From assembly GCA_025964675.1 (NCBI GenBank), contig JAOPYI010000272.1:1-41913 (forward strand): a stretch of 41,913 nt of DNA, written 5' to 3'. This DNA comes from Sphaerisporangium sp. (GTDB taxonomy: Bacteria; Actinomycetota; Actinomycetes; Streptosporangiales; Streptosporangiaceae). Of the stretch, positions 23,992 through 31,538 are shown piece by piece. A model generated the notes under the pieces. That model saw only the letters and a program-made list of their open reading frames with translations, was not told the origin of the DNA and did no database searches. The position numbers and the translations under genes were made by a program. Position 1 is the stretch's first letter. The number at the start of each line of letters is the position of its first letter.

Positions 23992-25236
23992 ATGGGCATG
24001 ACCATGATCGAGAAGCTGCTGGCACGCAAGGCAGCTCTTCCACTTGTCCAGGCCGGGGACACGGTCGTCGTCGACGTCGACATGTGCGTCCTCATCGACC
24101 TACAGTTCGCCACCACCTGGGTGCAGCCGCTGAAGATCGCCGACCCCGATCGCGTGACGGTCGTGATGGACCACGCCGTCCCGGCGCCCTCGCTGAAGGA
24201 CGCCACCGGAGGGACGCACGCGCGGGCGTTCGTGAAGGCGTTCGGGATCGAGCGGTTCTACGACGTCGGCCGGCACGGCATCTGCCACGAGGTGATCGCC
24301 GAGAACGGGCTGGCGCGGCCGGGCGAGGTCCTGGCGTGCACCGACTCGCACACCTGCGCGGCCGGCGCGTACAACACGGCCGCGCGCGGACTCGGACCGG
24401 TGGAGATGTACGCCATCCTGTGCACGGGATCGACCTGGTTTCAGGTCGCCCCGACCGTGCGCTACGAGCTCACGGGCCGGCTCCCGGAACACGTCAGCGG
24501 GAAGGACGTCTTCCTCCATATCGCGGCGACGTGGGGTGACGCGACCAACCAGAACCTCGAGTACGGCGGGCCCGGGCTGGCCTCCGTCCCGATGAACGAC
24601 CGTCGCACGATCGCGACGCAGGGTGCCGAGGTCTCCGCCGACTTCAGCACGTTCGGCGTCGACGACGTCCTGCGCTCCTTCCTCGCCGAGCGCGGGGTCA
24701 CCGGCTTCGAGGCCGCCGATGCCGACGACGACGCCACCTACCTCGACGTGCGGGCCGTCGACCTCGACGATCTCGAGCCGTACGTCGCCCGGCCGGGCAC
24801 CGTGAGCAAGAACGGCGTTCCCGTGTCGCAGATCGAGCGTCGCCGCCTGGACCAGGCGTTCATCGGGTCGTGCGCCAACGGCCAGCTCGAGGACCTGCGC
24901 ATCGCGGCCGAGATCCTCGACGGCCGCCAGGTCGCGCCCGGAGTCCGGCTGCTCGTGACCCCGGCCTCCCAGCAGGTCTACCGTGAGGCGATGAGGGCCG
25001 GCTACCTGCAGAGCCTCGCCGACGCCGGAGCGGTGGTCACGAACTCCACCTGTGGTGCGTGCTTCGGCTATCACATGGGGGTGCTCGGCCCGGGTGAGGT
25101 CTGCCTGACCTCGAGCACACGCAACTTCACCGGACGCATGGGAAGCACCGAGGCGGAGATCTTCATGGCCTCACCGGCGACCGTGGCCGCGTCCGCCGTC
25201 GCCGGTTACATCACCGACCCCAGGAGCCTCACATGA
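23992..25236 (+). CDS. LeuC/HacA/DmdA-like hydro-lyase large subunit (4Fe-4S)
   Basis: 414 residues, the short form typical of HacA-type and dimethylmaleate-hydratase-type large subunits; bacterial LeuC of leucine synthesis is nearer 470. Cluster-binding cysteines are visible in [13 protein letters not shown] and in [13 protein letters not shown] (CxxC). Substrate-loop elements are [44 protein letters not shown] and [14 protein letters not shown]. Aconitase-superfamily enzymes of this size add or remove water on alkyl-malate or homoaconitate-type acids. The ATG follows the lyase stop after three bases, and the stop overlaps the small-subunit start (ATGA). Confidence 0.92.
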   Translation: MGMTMIEKLLARKAALPLVQAGDTVVVDVDMCVLIDLQFATTWVQPLKIADPDRVTVVMDHAVPAPSLKDATGGTHARAFVKAFGIERFYDVGRHGICHEVIAENGLARPGEVLACTDSHTCAAGAYNTAARGLGPVEMYAILCTGSTWFQVAPTVRYELTGRLPEHVSGKDVFLHIAATWGDATNQNLEYGGPGLASVPMNDRRTIATQGAEVSADFSTFGVDDVLRSFLAERGVTGFEAADADDDATYLDVRAVDLDDLEPYVARPGTVSKNGVPVSQIERRRLDQAFIGSCANGQLEDLRIAAEILDGRQVAPGVRLLVTPASQQVYREAMRAGYLQSLADAGAVVTNSTCGACFGYHMGVLGPGEVCLTSSTRNFTGRMGSTEAEIFMASPATVAASAVAGYITDPRSLT

Positions 25237-25799
25237 GCCCAGCCGTCGAACCGATCACCGGACGCGCCTGGGTGTTCGGCGACTCGCTGAACACCGACGC
25301 GATGTACCCGGCGCATGCGATGAAGCTGGACCTGGCCGAGGCCGCCAAGCACGTCTTCTACCAGGTCCGTCCCGGTTGGACCGATCTCGTGCAGCCTGGG
25401 GACATCGTCGTGGCGGGCAAGAACTTCGGTGTCGGATCCTCCCGTCCGGTCGCCAACTTGTTTCAGCACCTCGGCGTCGCGGCCCTCATCGCGGAGGAGT
25501 TCAACTCGCTGTTCCTGCGCAACGCCATCAACGCGGGGCTGCCGGCGCTCACGGTCCCGGGCGCGACCACGTTCTTCTCCGACGGCGACACCGCCACCCT
25601 CGACGTGACCACAGGCCGCTACGCCAACGAGAGCACCGGAGTCGAGGAACGAACAGCACCGCTGCCCGACCTCGTGCTCGACATCATCGGCAACGGAGGT
25701 GTCCTTCCGATGCTCGCCCGCGCCGGCTACCTTCCCGAAGCCGTCGCAGGGCTCCTGCTGAACGGCGCCGTCACCATCAGCGCCACCAGCGCGGCCTGA
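25233..25799 (+). CDS. LeuD/HacB/DmdB-like hydro-lyase small subunit
   Basis: 188 residues of the swivelling aconitase domain 4. It contains [21 protein letters not shown] (opening strand with the substrate-facing NTD), [44 protein letters not shown] and a C-terminal hydrophobic region. The GVGSSRP motif is the substrate-binding serine/arginine loop, which in LeuD reads GSSRE. The P in place of E deserves attention as a sign of different substrate recognition. It pairs with the LeuC-like subunit, whose stop it overlaps. It closes the IclR-PrpD-lyase-hydrolyase operon; a decayed MFS fragment begins directly after. Confidence 0.9.
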   Translation: MSPAVEPITGRAWVFGDSLNTDAMYPAHAMKLDLAEAAKHVFYQVRPGWTDLVQPGDIVVAGKNFGVGSSRPVANLFQHLGVAALIAEEFNSLFLRNAINAGLPALTVPGATTFFSDGDTATLDVTTGRYANESTGVEERTAPLPDLVLDIIGNGGVLPMLARAGYLPEAVAGLLLNGAVTISATSAA

Positions 25800-25800
25800 A

Positions 25801-26142
25801 GACAGACCCTCCTCGCTGCTGGTCAGCGTGTCCGTCGCGCTGCCGCTGCTCTCTCCGACCTGGACGGTCCAGCTGGCCGGCGCGGTCATCGGCGGTCTCG
25901 GCTTCGGCGCCTACCTCTCGGTCGACCAGGCGCTGGTCACGCTCGTTCTGCCCGCGGCCAAGGACAGCGGGCGCGACCTCGGTGTCTTCCACATCGCGTT
26001 GAACGCCCCGCAGGTCGTCGCACCGTTGGCCGGCTCGCTGGTCGTCGCCCACCTTGGCGGCTACCCCGCCCTGTTCGTCGCCGGCGGCTTGCTCTCGCTC
26101 ATCGGAGCGCTCATGATCATGCCGGTGAGAAGCGTCCGGTAG
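25801..26142 (+). pseudogene. C-terminal fragment of an MFS transporter
   Basis: Beginning two bases after the LeuD-like stop, about 113 codons encode the last third of an MFS transporter: VSVALPLLSPTWTVQLAGAV, GLGFGAYLSVDQALVTLVLP, DLGVFHIALNAPQVVAPLAGSLVV and LFVAGGLLSLIGALMIMPVRS. These are three or four membrane helices of the C-terminal bundle. There is no start codon with a ribosome binding site, and the N-terminal two thirds are missing. It is therefore a truncated gene. The GPH-like phrasing suggests a sugar or organic-acid carrier once stood here, perhaps the original transporter of this operon. Confidence 0.8.
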
Positions 26143-26149
26143 CGGCGTC

Positions 26150-26725
26150 CTACTCGTTCTCCGGCTTCCACTTGATCCCGCAGCCGAGACTGGGGTTCTG
26201 CGGCTCGGGAACCGGTGTGCCCGCGAGGACGGCGTCGATCGCGGTGCGCAGCGATGCCCCGGTCACCGGGACCTGGTTGGACGGGCGGGCGTCGTCGAAC
26301 TCCCCGCGGTAGGCGAGGCGGCGGTCGGCGTCGTAGAGAAAGAAGTCCGGCGTGCAGGCCGCCTTGTACGCCTTCGCGACCTCCTGGGACTCGTCCACGA
26401 GGTACGGGAAGTCGAACGCCGCTCGCTCGGCCTGCTGGGTGAGGTGCGCCGCGTCGTCCTCGGGATACCGCACGACGTCGTTGCTGCAGATCGCGATGGT
26501 GGTGAGCCGTCCTCGGTAGTCGGCGGCCAGCGCGCCGATGCCCTCCTCGATGCGGCGCACGTACGGGCAGTGGTTGGACAGGAAGACGATCAGCGTCGCC
26601 GGGGTGGGCTCGAGGCCGGACAACGACACGCGCCGGCCGCCGATGGAGGGCAGATCGAAGCCGGGGGCAGGCGTGCCGAGCGGCACCATCAACGAAGTCA
26701 GAGCCATGCCGCCATTGTCCGTCAT
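26150..26725 (-). CDS. Thioredoxin-fold peroxiredoxin-like protein
   Basis: 191 residues, cytoplasmic. The AhpC/TSA-type fold is visible: LGTPAPGFDLPSIGGRRVSLSGL, then VFLSNHCPYVRRIEEGIGALAADY with a single active cysteine (NHCPYV instead of CxxC), AICSNDVVRYPEDD, FPYLVDESQEVAKAYKAACTPDFFLYDADRRLAYRGEFDD, and the family ending NPSLGCGIKWKP. Such one-cysteine thioredoxin-family proteins are widespread; their substrates are unknown. The start could be the ATG at 26725 or the internal ATG at 26707, since neither has a strong ribosome binding site. A perfect palindrome lies just upstream. Confidence 0.9.
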   Translation of the reverse strand: MTDNGGMALTSLMVPLGTPAPGFDLPSIGGRRVSLSGLEPTPATLIVFLSNHCPYVRRIEEGIGALAADYRGRLTTIAICSNDVVRYPEDDAAHLTQQAERAAFDFPYLVDESQEVAKAYKAACTPDFFLYDADRRLAYRGEFDDARPSNQVPVTGASLRTAIDAVLAGTPVPEPQNPSLGCGIKWKPENE

Positions 26726-26738
26726 CTCGTCGTGTCGA

Positions 26739-26758
26739 GGTACGCCGTGTGGCGTACC
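26739..26758. promoter_or_regulatory. Perfect palindrome upstream of the thioredoxin-fold gene
   Basis: GGTACGCC (26739-26746) and GGCGTACC (26751-26758) form a perfect eight-base inverted repeat with a four-base centre, fourteen bases upstream of the start. It may be an operator; as RNA it would be a leader hairpin. A possible minus-strand -10 element, TACCAT, lies at 26789-26784. Confidence 0.45.
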
Positions 26759-26814
26759 CGCGTGTCGCCGCCCGGGTGGACCGATGGTATTTCATGCAAA
26801 AAAGGTAGGAAATG

Positions 26815-26844
26815 TTGACTACGCCACCGTACCGCGCGTAACGT
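26815..26844 (+). promoter_or_regulatory. Leaderless promoter of the sulfonate-transport leader
   Basis: TTGACT (26815-26820), an 18-base spacer and TAACGT (26839-26844, fitting TANNNT). Seven bases later comes the ATG of the leader peptide at 26852, which would be the first transcribed base. Confidence 0.6.
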
Positions 26845-26851
26845 CGAAATC

Positions 26852-26938
26852 ATGATCCTCCAGGGGATGTGCTTGACCCGGCGCGCCCACATCGACTTCT
26901 GCCGCGTCGTCAGCGCCCAGTGTCCGGGCCTTTCGTAG
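26852..26938 (+). CDS. Cysteine-containing leader peptide (28 residues)
   Basis: A 28-codon open frame whose product contains LTRRAHIDFCRVVSAQC followed by PGLS. The basic LTRR-HID core with cysteines near the end matches the short "putative leader peptides" that precede sulfur-assimilation and sulfonate-transport genes in many actinobacteria. In mycobacteria, cysteine-rich leaderless peptides of this sort attenuate expression when cysteine is plentiful. Here there are three cysteine codons (positions 7, 17 and 24). The ATG is the predicted first transcribed base, so the mRNA is leaderless. The ABC-transporter gene starts 85 bases after the stop, leaving room for an attenuator structure. The role is inferred from the sequence pattern and position. 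Confidence 0.7.
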   Translation: MILQGMCLTRRAHIDFCRVVSAQCPGLS

Positions 26939-27023
26939 GAACTCATCACCAGGTGTTTCCACGCCGTGCAACCCCCCGAGCGGCTGCGCGGGCACATGCA
27001 TATCGCCATCGAAGGGTTTCCGC

Positions 27024-28097
27024 ATGTCCGCTCTCCCCCTTCGCCATGCCCCGCGAAGGCATGCACACGTCCTTCTCTCCCTGCTCATCGGGCTGGCGTC
27101 GCTGACCGCGTGCGGCGGCGGTGCCCCATCCGGATCGGTTCCGGCTCTCGCGCCTGACGCGCCGTTGCCGGCCAAAGTGCCGAAGGGCACCAGACTCCGA
27201 GTCGGCGATCCCACCACCAAGGTGGCACTCGAGCTGTCCGGAGAAATCAGCGCGTTCTCCTTCGATGTCGAGTGGGCCAACATCAGCGGTGGCCCGCAGA
27301 CCAGCGAGGCGTTCCGCGCCGACGCTCTCGACGTCGGGGCGGTCGCGGAGATCCCCGCGATCCACGCCACCTGGACGAACCTGCCCGTGAAGATCGTGGC
27401 CTCCAAGTTCCGCAAGGACCCGATCCACCACCCGACCTACGAACTGGGCATCGCCCCGAGGGTCGCGGTGAAGACGCTCGCCGACCTGCGGGGCAAGAAG
27501 ATCGCCTACAGTCCCGGCCAGGCGCAGGGCGCGCTCGTACTCCGGGTACTGAAGAAGGCCGGGCTCACCAAACAGGATGTGACGCTGGTCGAGCTTCCGA
27601 GCACCGGCGACGTCTACGTCAACGCGCTCGCGAGTCACCAGGTCGACGTCGCCCCGCTCGGCGGAGTCAATATCAGGCGGTACCCGGCCAAGTACGGCAA
27701 GGACGGCGCCACCACGATCCCGCACGGTATCCGCGACGACCCCAGCCATCTCTACGTCCGGACCTCCACGCTCAAGGACCCGGCCAAGGCGGCGGCCATC
27801 CGTGAGTACGTACAGGCCTGGGCACGCGCCTCCGTCTGGGTCTACCGGCACCCCAAGGAGTGGATCGAGGGTTACTACGTCAAGAGCCAGGGCCTCACCC
27901 TCGAAGACGGCCGGTACCTCGTCGATCTGGCCGGGGAGCCGGACATCCCGGATAAATGGACCGACGCGATCGCCCGCCATCAGGAGACCATCGATCTGCT
28001 GGCCGCCGAGACCGGCAACAAGGTGTTGAACGCCAAAGATCTCTATGACCTTCGCTACGAGTCCGTGGCCGCCACGGCCCTGAAGACGGGTGCCTAG
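27024..28097 (+). CDS. Sulfonate/nitrate-type ABC substrate-binding lipoprotein (SsuA-like)
   Basis: 357 residues. The N-terminus has arginine/histidine residues, then VLLSLLIGLASLTAC with lipidation at Cys30. The mature part is a NMT1/SsuA-type binding protein: RLRVGDPTTKVALELSGE, DALDVGAVAEIPAIHATWTNLPVKIVAS, VKTLADLRGKKIAYSPGQAQGALVLRVLKKAGLT and VYVNALASHQVDVAPLGG. This family binds aliphatic sulfonates, taurine, nitrate or thiamine precursors. The cysteine leader peptide upstream argues for a sulfur source. The ATG has GAAGGG upstream. Confidence 0.9.
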   Translation: MSALPLRHAPRRHAHVLLSLLIGLASLTACGGGAPSGSVPALAPDAPLPAKVPKGTRLRVGDPTTKVALELSGEISAFSFDVEWANISGGPQTSEAFRADALDVGAVAEIPAIHATWTNLPVKIVASKFRKDPIHHPTYELGIAPRVAVKTLADLRGKKIAYSPGQAQGALVLRVLKKAGLTKQDVTLVELPSTGDVYVNALASHQVDVAPLGGVNIRRYPAKYGKDGATTIPHGIRDDPSHLYVRTSTLKDPAKAAAIREYVQAWARASVWVYRHPKEWIEGYYVKSQGLTLEDGRYLVDLAGEPDIPDKWTDAIARHQETIDLLAAETGNKVLNAKDLYDLRYESVAATALKTGA

Positions 28098-28099
28098 CG

Positions 28100-29020
28100 A
28101 TGGAGGCGCGGCTCACCACACCGCGGAAGCCGGCGCGACACGCCACCGTTGACGCGGCCTCGCATCCGACTCCGGCCGCGACCGCCGAGGCGACCCTCGA
28201 CGCGCCGGCGGAGCGGACACGCCGACGTCCGTCCCGCCGTGCCCCACGCCGGCTCGGACCCGGTAAGCGCATACGGTTCGGAACCCTGCTCGGCCCGCTG
28301 CTCCTTCTCACCGCGTGGACGGCCGGCTCAGCGACGGGTCTGCTCGACACCAGGGCAATGTCAGCACCGTGGACCGTCGTCACCACCACCGCCGGCCTGA
28401 TCGAGAGCGGCCGACTGCAGGACAACCTGCTCACCTCCCTCGGAAGGGTGGGTCTCGGCCTCGTTTTCGGCGTGGCACTCGGCACCGTCCTCGCCCTGGT
28501 CTCCGGCCTGAGCCGCTGGGGGGAGGCGGTCATCGACGGGCCGGTGCAGATCAAACGCGCGATCCCGGCGCTGGCGCTGATGCCGCTCCTGATCCTGTGG
28601 CTCGGCATCGGCGAGGTCATGAAGGTGACCACGATCACGCTCGGCGTCCTGGTCCCGGTCTACGTCCACCTTCACAACGGGCTGCGCGGCATCGACAGCA
28701 GGTACATCGAACTCGCCGAGACACTCCGCCTCGGCCACGCCGCCTTCATACGCCGGGTCGTACTCCCGGGGGCGCTGCCGGGGTTCCTGCTGGGGATGCG
28801 CTTCGCGGTCACCGCCGCGTGGCTGTTCCTCGTGGTGGTCGAGCAGATCAACTCCACCAGCGGCATCGGCTACATGATGGATCTCGCGCGCACGTACGGA
28901 CAGACCGACATCATCATCGTCGGTCTGGTCCTCTACGGCCTGCTCGGCCTGCTCTCCGACGGCGCGGTGCGCCTCATCCAGAGGAGGGCGTTGTCATGGC
29001 AACGGACGCTGGGGGGTTGA
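28100..29020 (+). CDS. Sulfonate-type ABC transporter permease (SsuC-like)
   Basis: 306 residues. A basic, alanine/arginine-rich cytoplasmic head of about 60 residues is followed by six membrane segments from FGTLLGPLLLLTAWTAGSATG onward. The EAA coupling loop is recognisable in IELAETLRLGHAAFIRRVVLPGALP. SsuC/TauC/NrtB family features are LLTSLGRVGLGLVFGVALGTVLALVSGLS, IPALALMPLLILWLGIGE and MRFAVTAAWLFLVVVEQINSTSGIGYMMDLA. The start follows the binding-protein stop by two bases; the end overlaps the ATPase gene by 25 bases. Confidence 0.92.
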   Translation: MEARLTTPRKPARHATVDAASHPTPAATAEATLDAPAERTRRRPSRRAPRRLGPGKRIRFGTLLGPLLLLTAWTAGSATGLLDTRAMSAPWTVVTTTAGLIESGRLQDNLLTSLGRVGLGLVFGVALGTVLALVSGLSRWGEAVIDGPVQIKRAIPALALMPLLILWLGIGEVMKVTTITLGVLVPVYVHLHNGLRGIDSRYIELAETLRLGHAAFIRRVVLPGALPGFLLGMRFAVTAAWLFLVVVEQINSTSGIGYMMDLARTYGQTDIIIVGLVLYGLLGLLSDGAVRLIQRRALSWQRTLGG

Positions 29021-30006
29021 CCGTCACGGCCCCCGCGGTGCGGATCGCCGGCCTGACGCGGGCGTATGGCGACCGTATCGTCCTGGACCATCTGGACCTG
29101 GAGATCGGCGCCGGCGAGTTCGTCGCGCTGCTCGGGCAGAGCGGATCGGGAAAGAGCACGCTGCTGCGCGCGCTCGCCGGTCTCGACCACGACGTGGCCG
29201 GTGATGGACTCATCGACATCCCCGACGAGGTTTCCGTCATCTTCCAGGACTCACGCCTTCTGCCCTGGCAACGGGTCCTCGACAACGTCGTCCTCGGACT
29301 CCCGGGCCCCGACCTGACAGCCCGAGGACGGACGGCACTCGCCGAGGTGGGACTCGCAGGCCGCGAACAGGCATGGCCGAACCAGCTGTCCGGCGGCGAG
29401 CAGCAGCGGGTCGCGCTGGCGCGATCCCTCGTACGGGAACCGAAACTCCTTCTCGCCGACGAGCCCTTCGGCGCCCTGGACGCGCTGACCCGTATCCGCA
29501 TGCACGCCCTGCTGCGCCGGCTGTGTGACCGGCACCAGCCGGCGGTCCTGCTCGTGACCCACGATGTCGACGAGGCCATCGTGCTCGCCGATCGAGTGCT
29601 CGTGATCGACCAGGGGCGGATCGCGGCCAAGCGCGTCATCGATGCCGGCACATCTCGAATCTCCACCAACGCTCGGTTCGCTGAGATCCGCGCACACCTG
29701 TTGCACGCCCTCGGCGTGACCGGAGAAGGGAGCCCCAGTGAAGACGAGACCACTCGACACTCCACGGCAGCTGAACCTGAATCTGTTCATCTATCCCGGT
29801 GGCCACCACGAGGCGGCCTGGCGGTACCGGCAGTACACCCGCGACAGAGCCGATCTCGTCACAGGCTCGGCCTGAGTCCGCCGCGGCCGTCCCGGCCTCC
29901 GTACCGGCCCGGCGCGTGCCGGGACCTTCCGACTCCCCGTATCGCCTGTTCCGTATTCCGCCTGTTCCTGCACCCCTGTCCCTGGAAGGACGTCCAGCTT
30001 TGTTAA
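28996..30006 (+). CDS. Sulfonate-type ABC transporter ATPase (SsuB-like) with a foreign C-terminal tail
   Basis: The ATG at 28996, with GAGGAGG upstream, opens a 336-residue frame. The first 245 residues are a normal SsuB-type ATPase: Walker A GQSGSGKST (47-55), Q-loop IFQDSRLLPW, signature LSGGEQQRVALARSL, Walker B LLLADEPFGALDAL and H-loop LLVTHDVDEA. Relatives are 240-270 residues. Here the frame runs on about 90 more residues, rich in Arg/Pro/Ser, through a truncated monooxygenase gene and on to a TAA at 30004-30006. The tail looks like out-of-frame DNA rather than a domain. The gene therefore appears to have lost its native stop when the downstream DNA was replaced. Confidence 0.85.
   Translation: MATDAGGLTVTAPAVRIAGLTRAYGDRIVLDHLDLEIGAGEFVALLGQSGSGKSTLLRALAGLDHDVAGDGLIDIPDEVSVIFQDSRLLPWQRVLDNVVLGLPGPDLTARGRTALAEVGLAGREQAWPNQLSGGEQQRVALARSLVREPKLLLADEPFGALDALTRIRMHALLRRLCDRHQPAVLLVTHDVDEAIVLADRVLVIDQGRIAAKRVIDAGTSRISTNARFAEIRAHLLHALGVTGEGSPSEDETTRHSTAAEPESVHLSRWPPRGGLAVPAVHPRQSRSRHRLGLSPPRPSRPPYRPGACRDLPTPRIACSVFRLFLHPCPWKDVQLC
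29738..29875 (+). pseudogene. N-terminal fragment of an FMN-dependent (NtaA/SnaA/DszA-type) monooxygenase
   Basis: A GTG at 29738 with GGAGAAGGGA upstream opens a 45-codon frame encoding LNLNLFIYPGGHHEAAW, the highly conserved N-terminus of bacterial-luciferase-like monooxygenases of the NtaA/SnaA/DszA/SoxA group. After about 40 residues the similarity stops and the frame ends at TGA 29873-29875; intact relatives are around 430-460 residues. In intact operons such enzymes release sulfite from sulfonates or open sulfur heterocycles, fitting the transporter genes upstream. Here the rest of the gene is gone. Confidence 0.75.
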
Positions 30007-31300
30007 AGTCGCGTTCCCCCCGCGCACGTGCCGTACGACCTGGTCGGCTCAGCTCCGCGATCACGGCGGCCGGCGTCGTGCTCGCCACCACCACGACCAT
30101 AGGCGTCACACCAGCCCTCGCGTCGGCGCGGCCCACGTCCGCCGGGCACGCCGAGGTCGACGTGGCGGTGGAATGGTACGACGCCACCGCCGACACCATT
30201 GCCGCCGCGGGGTCTTCCGCACAGGTCACCAACAGCCGCACGTGGGCGATCAGCTGGCTGTCCGCCGCCCGGGCCCTGCGATCCGGTCCCAGCCGGCGCG
30301 CGTTCCAGGACGCCGCGCTCGCCTCCGCGGTGCACTCCTCACTCGTCGGCCTGATCCCGGTCCGCACCGCCGAGTTGGACGCGGCATTCGCGACGACGCT
30401 GACACGCATCCCCGATGGCCCGTCCAAGGATCGTGGCGTGGCGGCCGGAGCCGACGAGGCGACGTCACTGCTCGCCGAGCGGGCCGGTGACGGTCTCGAC
30501 CCGGCGTCGGTGAGCCCGCCGTTCCCGACCCCACGACCCGCACCGGGGATCTGGCAACCCACGCCGCCCAATTACGGGCCGGCCGGGCAGGCGGGTACGA
30601 GGTTCGCCAGGCCCTTCCTCCTGAACCGCGCCGACCAGTTCCGGCCCGGGCCACCCCCCGCGCTCGGCTCTCCGGAATACCGGGCCGACCTTGAGGAAGT
30701 ACGTGATTACGGCGTGGCGGACAGCACCAAACGCGCGCAGACCCAGACGGACACCGCACAGTTCTGGCTGGGGTCTTCACTCACCATCTACACCGGCGCG
30801 TTGCGTGCCGCCCTCACCCAGTCCCAATCTTCGACGTCCAGCCAGGCCGAGCTGGTCGCGCTCTTCCATGTGGCGCTGGTGGACACCCAGATCGCCACCT
30901 CGGATACCAAGTACACCTATCTGCGGTGGCGCCCGGTCACCGCGATCCGAGCCGCCGACACCGGCGAGCCCGCCATCTCCCCGGACTCGAACTGGACGCC
31001 GTTGCACACGACACCATCGCACCCCGACTACCCGAGCGGCCACAACACCTACTCCGGCGCCGCCGAGCAGGTCCTGACCTCGCTGATCGGCTCCCGGTCC
31101 CGCGAACCGTTCACGCTCCGAGCCCGACCGCGCCGGGAATCACCCGCAACTACACCACCTGGAGAGACCTGACCGAGGAGAACATCGACGCCCGGGTCTG
31201 GTCGGGCATCCACACCCGCTCCGCCGACAAGGCCGGGGTGACACTGGGCCGCCAGGTGGCCGCCTACGACCTCCGCCACGCGGCGCGATTGTTCTCGTAG
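30000..31300 (+). pseudogene. Secreted vanadium-dependent haloperoxidase (PAP2-like), frameshifted
   Basis: A TTG at 30000 with GGAAGGA nine bases upstream opens a protein with a signal peptide (ITAAGVVLATTTTIGVTPALA). The PAP2/vanadium-haloperoxidase motifs follow: KYTYLRWRPVTAIR (Lys/Arg of the vanadate pocket) and SHPDYPSGHNTYSGAAE. The third motif, VWSGIHTRSADKAGVTLGRQVAAYD with its His, is in another frame. The shift falls at 31118-31121. Adding one A there would restore the expected FTLTSPTAPGITRNYTTW. As read, translation runs on to a stop at 31170-31172 and lacks the catalytic histidine. This is a real single-base deletion or a sequencing error. Total restored length is about 433 residues. 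Confidence 0.85.
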
Positions 31301-31311
31301 GGCCAGCCGAT

Positions 31312-31334
31312 GCCGGCGCGCCCTGCGCGCCGGC
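31312..31334 (+). terminator. GC-rich hairpin after the haloperoxidase gene
   Basis: A ten-pair perfect stem (GCCGGCGCGC at 31312-31321, complement at 31325-31334) with a three-base loop, twelve bases after the stop. No T-run. A terminator is the likely reading. Confidence 0.55.
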
Positions 31335-31357
31335 TCGCGCGGTGACGGCTACGACAA

Positions 31358-31383
31358 TGCCCTGGCCGGAGCAGGCCAGGGCA
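31358..31383 (+). terminator. Second perfect hairpin downstream
   Basis: TGCCCTGGCC (31358-31367) and GGCCAGGGCA (31374-31383) form a ten-pair stem with a six-base loop, 24 bases after the first hairpin. Together they form a tandem terminator insulating the LuxR gene. Confidence 0.55.
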
Positions 31384-31419
31384 CCTCAAGACTCCTGAAC
31401 CGTCGCGTTTTCCACCTCA

Positions 31420-31449
31420 TTGACCAAGGCCAGCAGTGTAGGGTATAGC
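31420..31449 (+). promoter_or_regulatory. Promoter of the LuxR-type regulator gene
   Basis: TTGACC (31420-31425), an 18-base spacer and TATAGC (31444-31449). The predicted start, near 31456, lies inside the inverted repeat that follows, with about 83 bases of leader to the ATG at 31539. Confidence 0.45.
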
Positions 31450-31474
31450 CGCTCACTTGGAGCGGCAAGCCCTA
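31439..31474. promoter_or_regulatory. Inverted repeat over the LuxR-gene promoter start
   Basis: GCCGCTC (31448-31454) and GAGCGGC (31460-31466) form a perfect seven-base repeat with a five-base centre. Outer arms TAGGG (31439-31443) and CCCTA (31470-31474) extend the symmetry. It overlaps the -10 box and start point, the place expected for an operator or a 5'-UTR hairpin. Confidence 0.45.
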
Positions 31475-31538
31475 TATGCGGCATTTGCCGTGCCTCAGGT
31501 CTGTACGGGGATTCCCCTCAGGTGCGAGGGTGTCGAGC

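Noticed and set aside
29799-29999. Upstream extension of the haloperoxidase frame beginning MATTRR
   Set aside because: It lies within the scrambled junction region; the TTG at 30000 has a proper ribosome binding site and is followed by a signal peptide.
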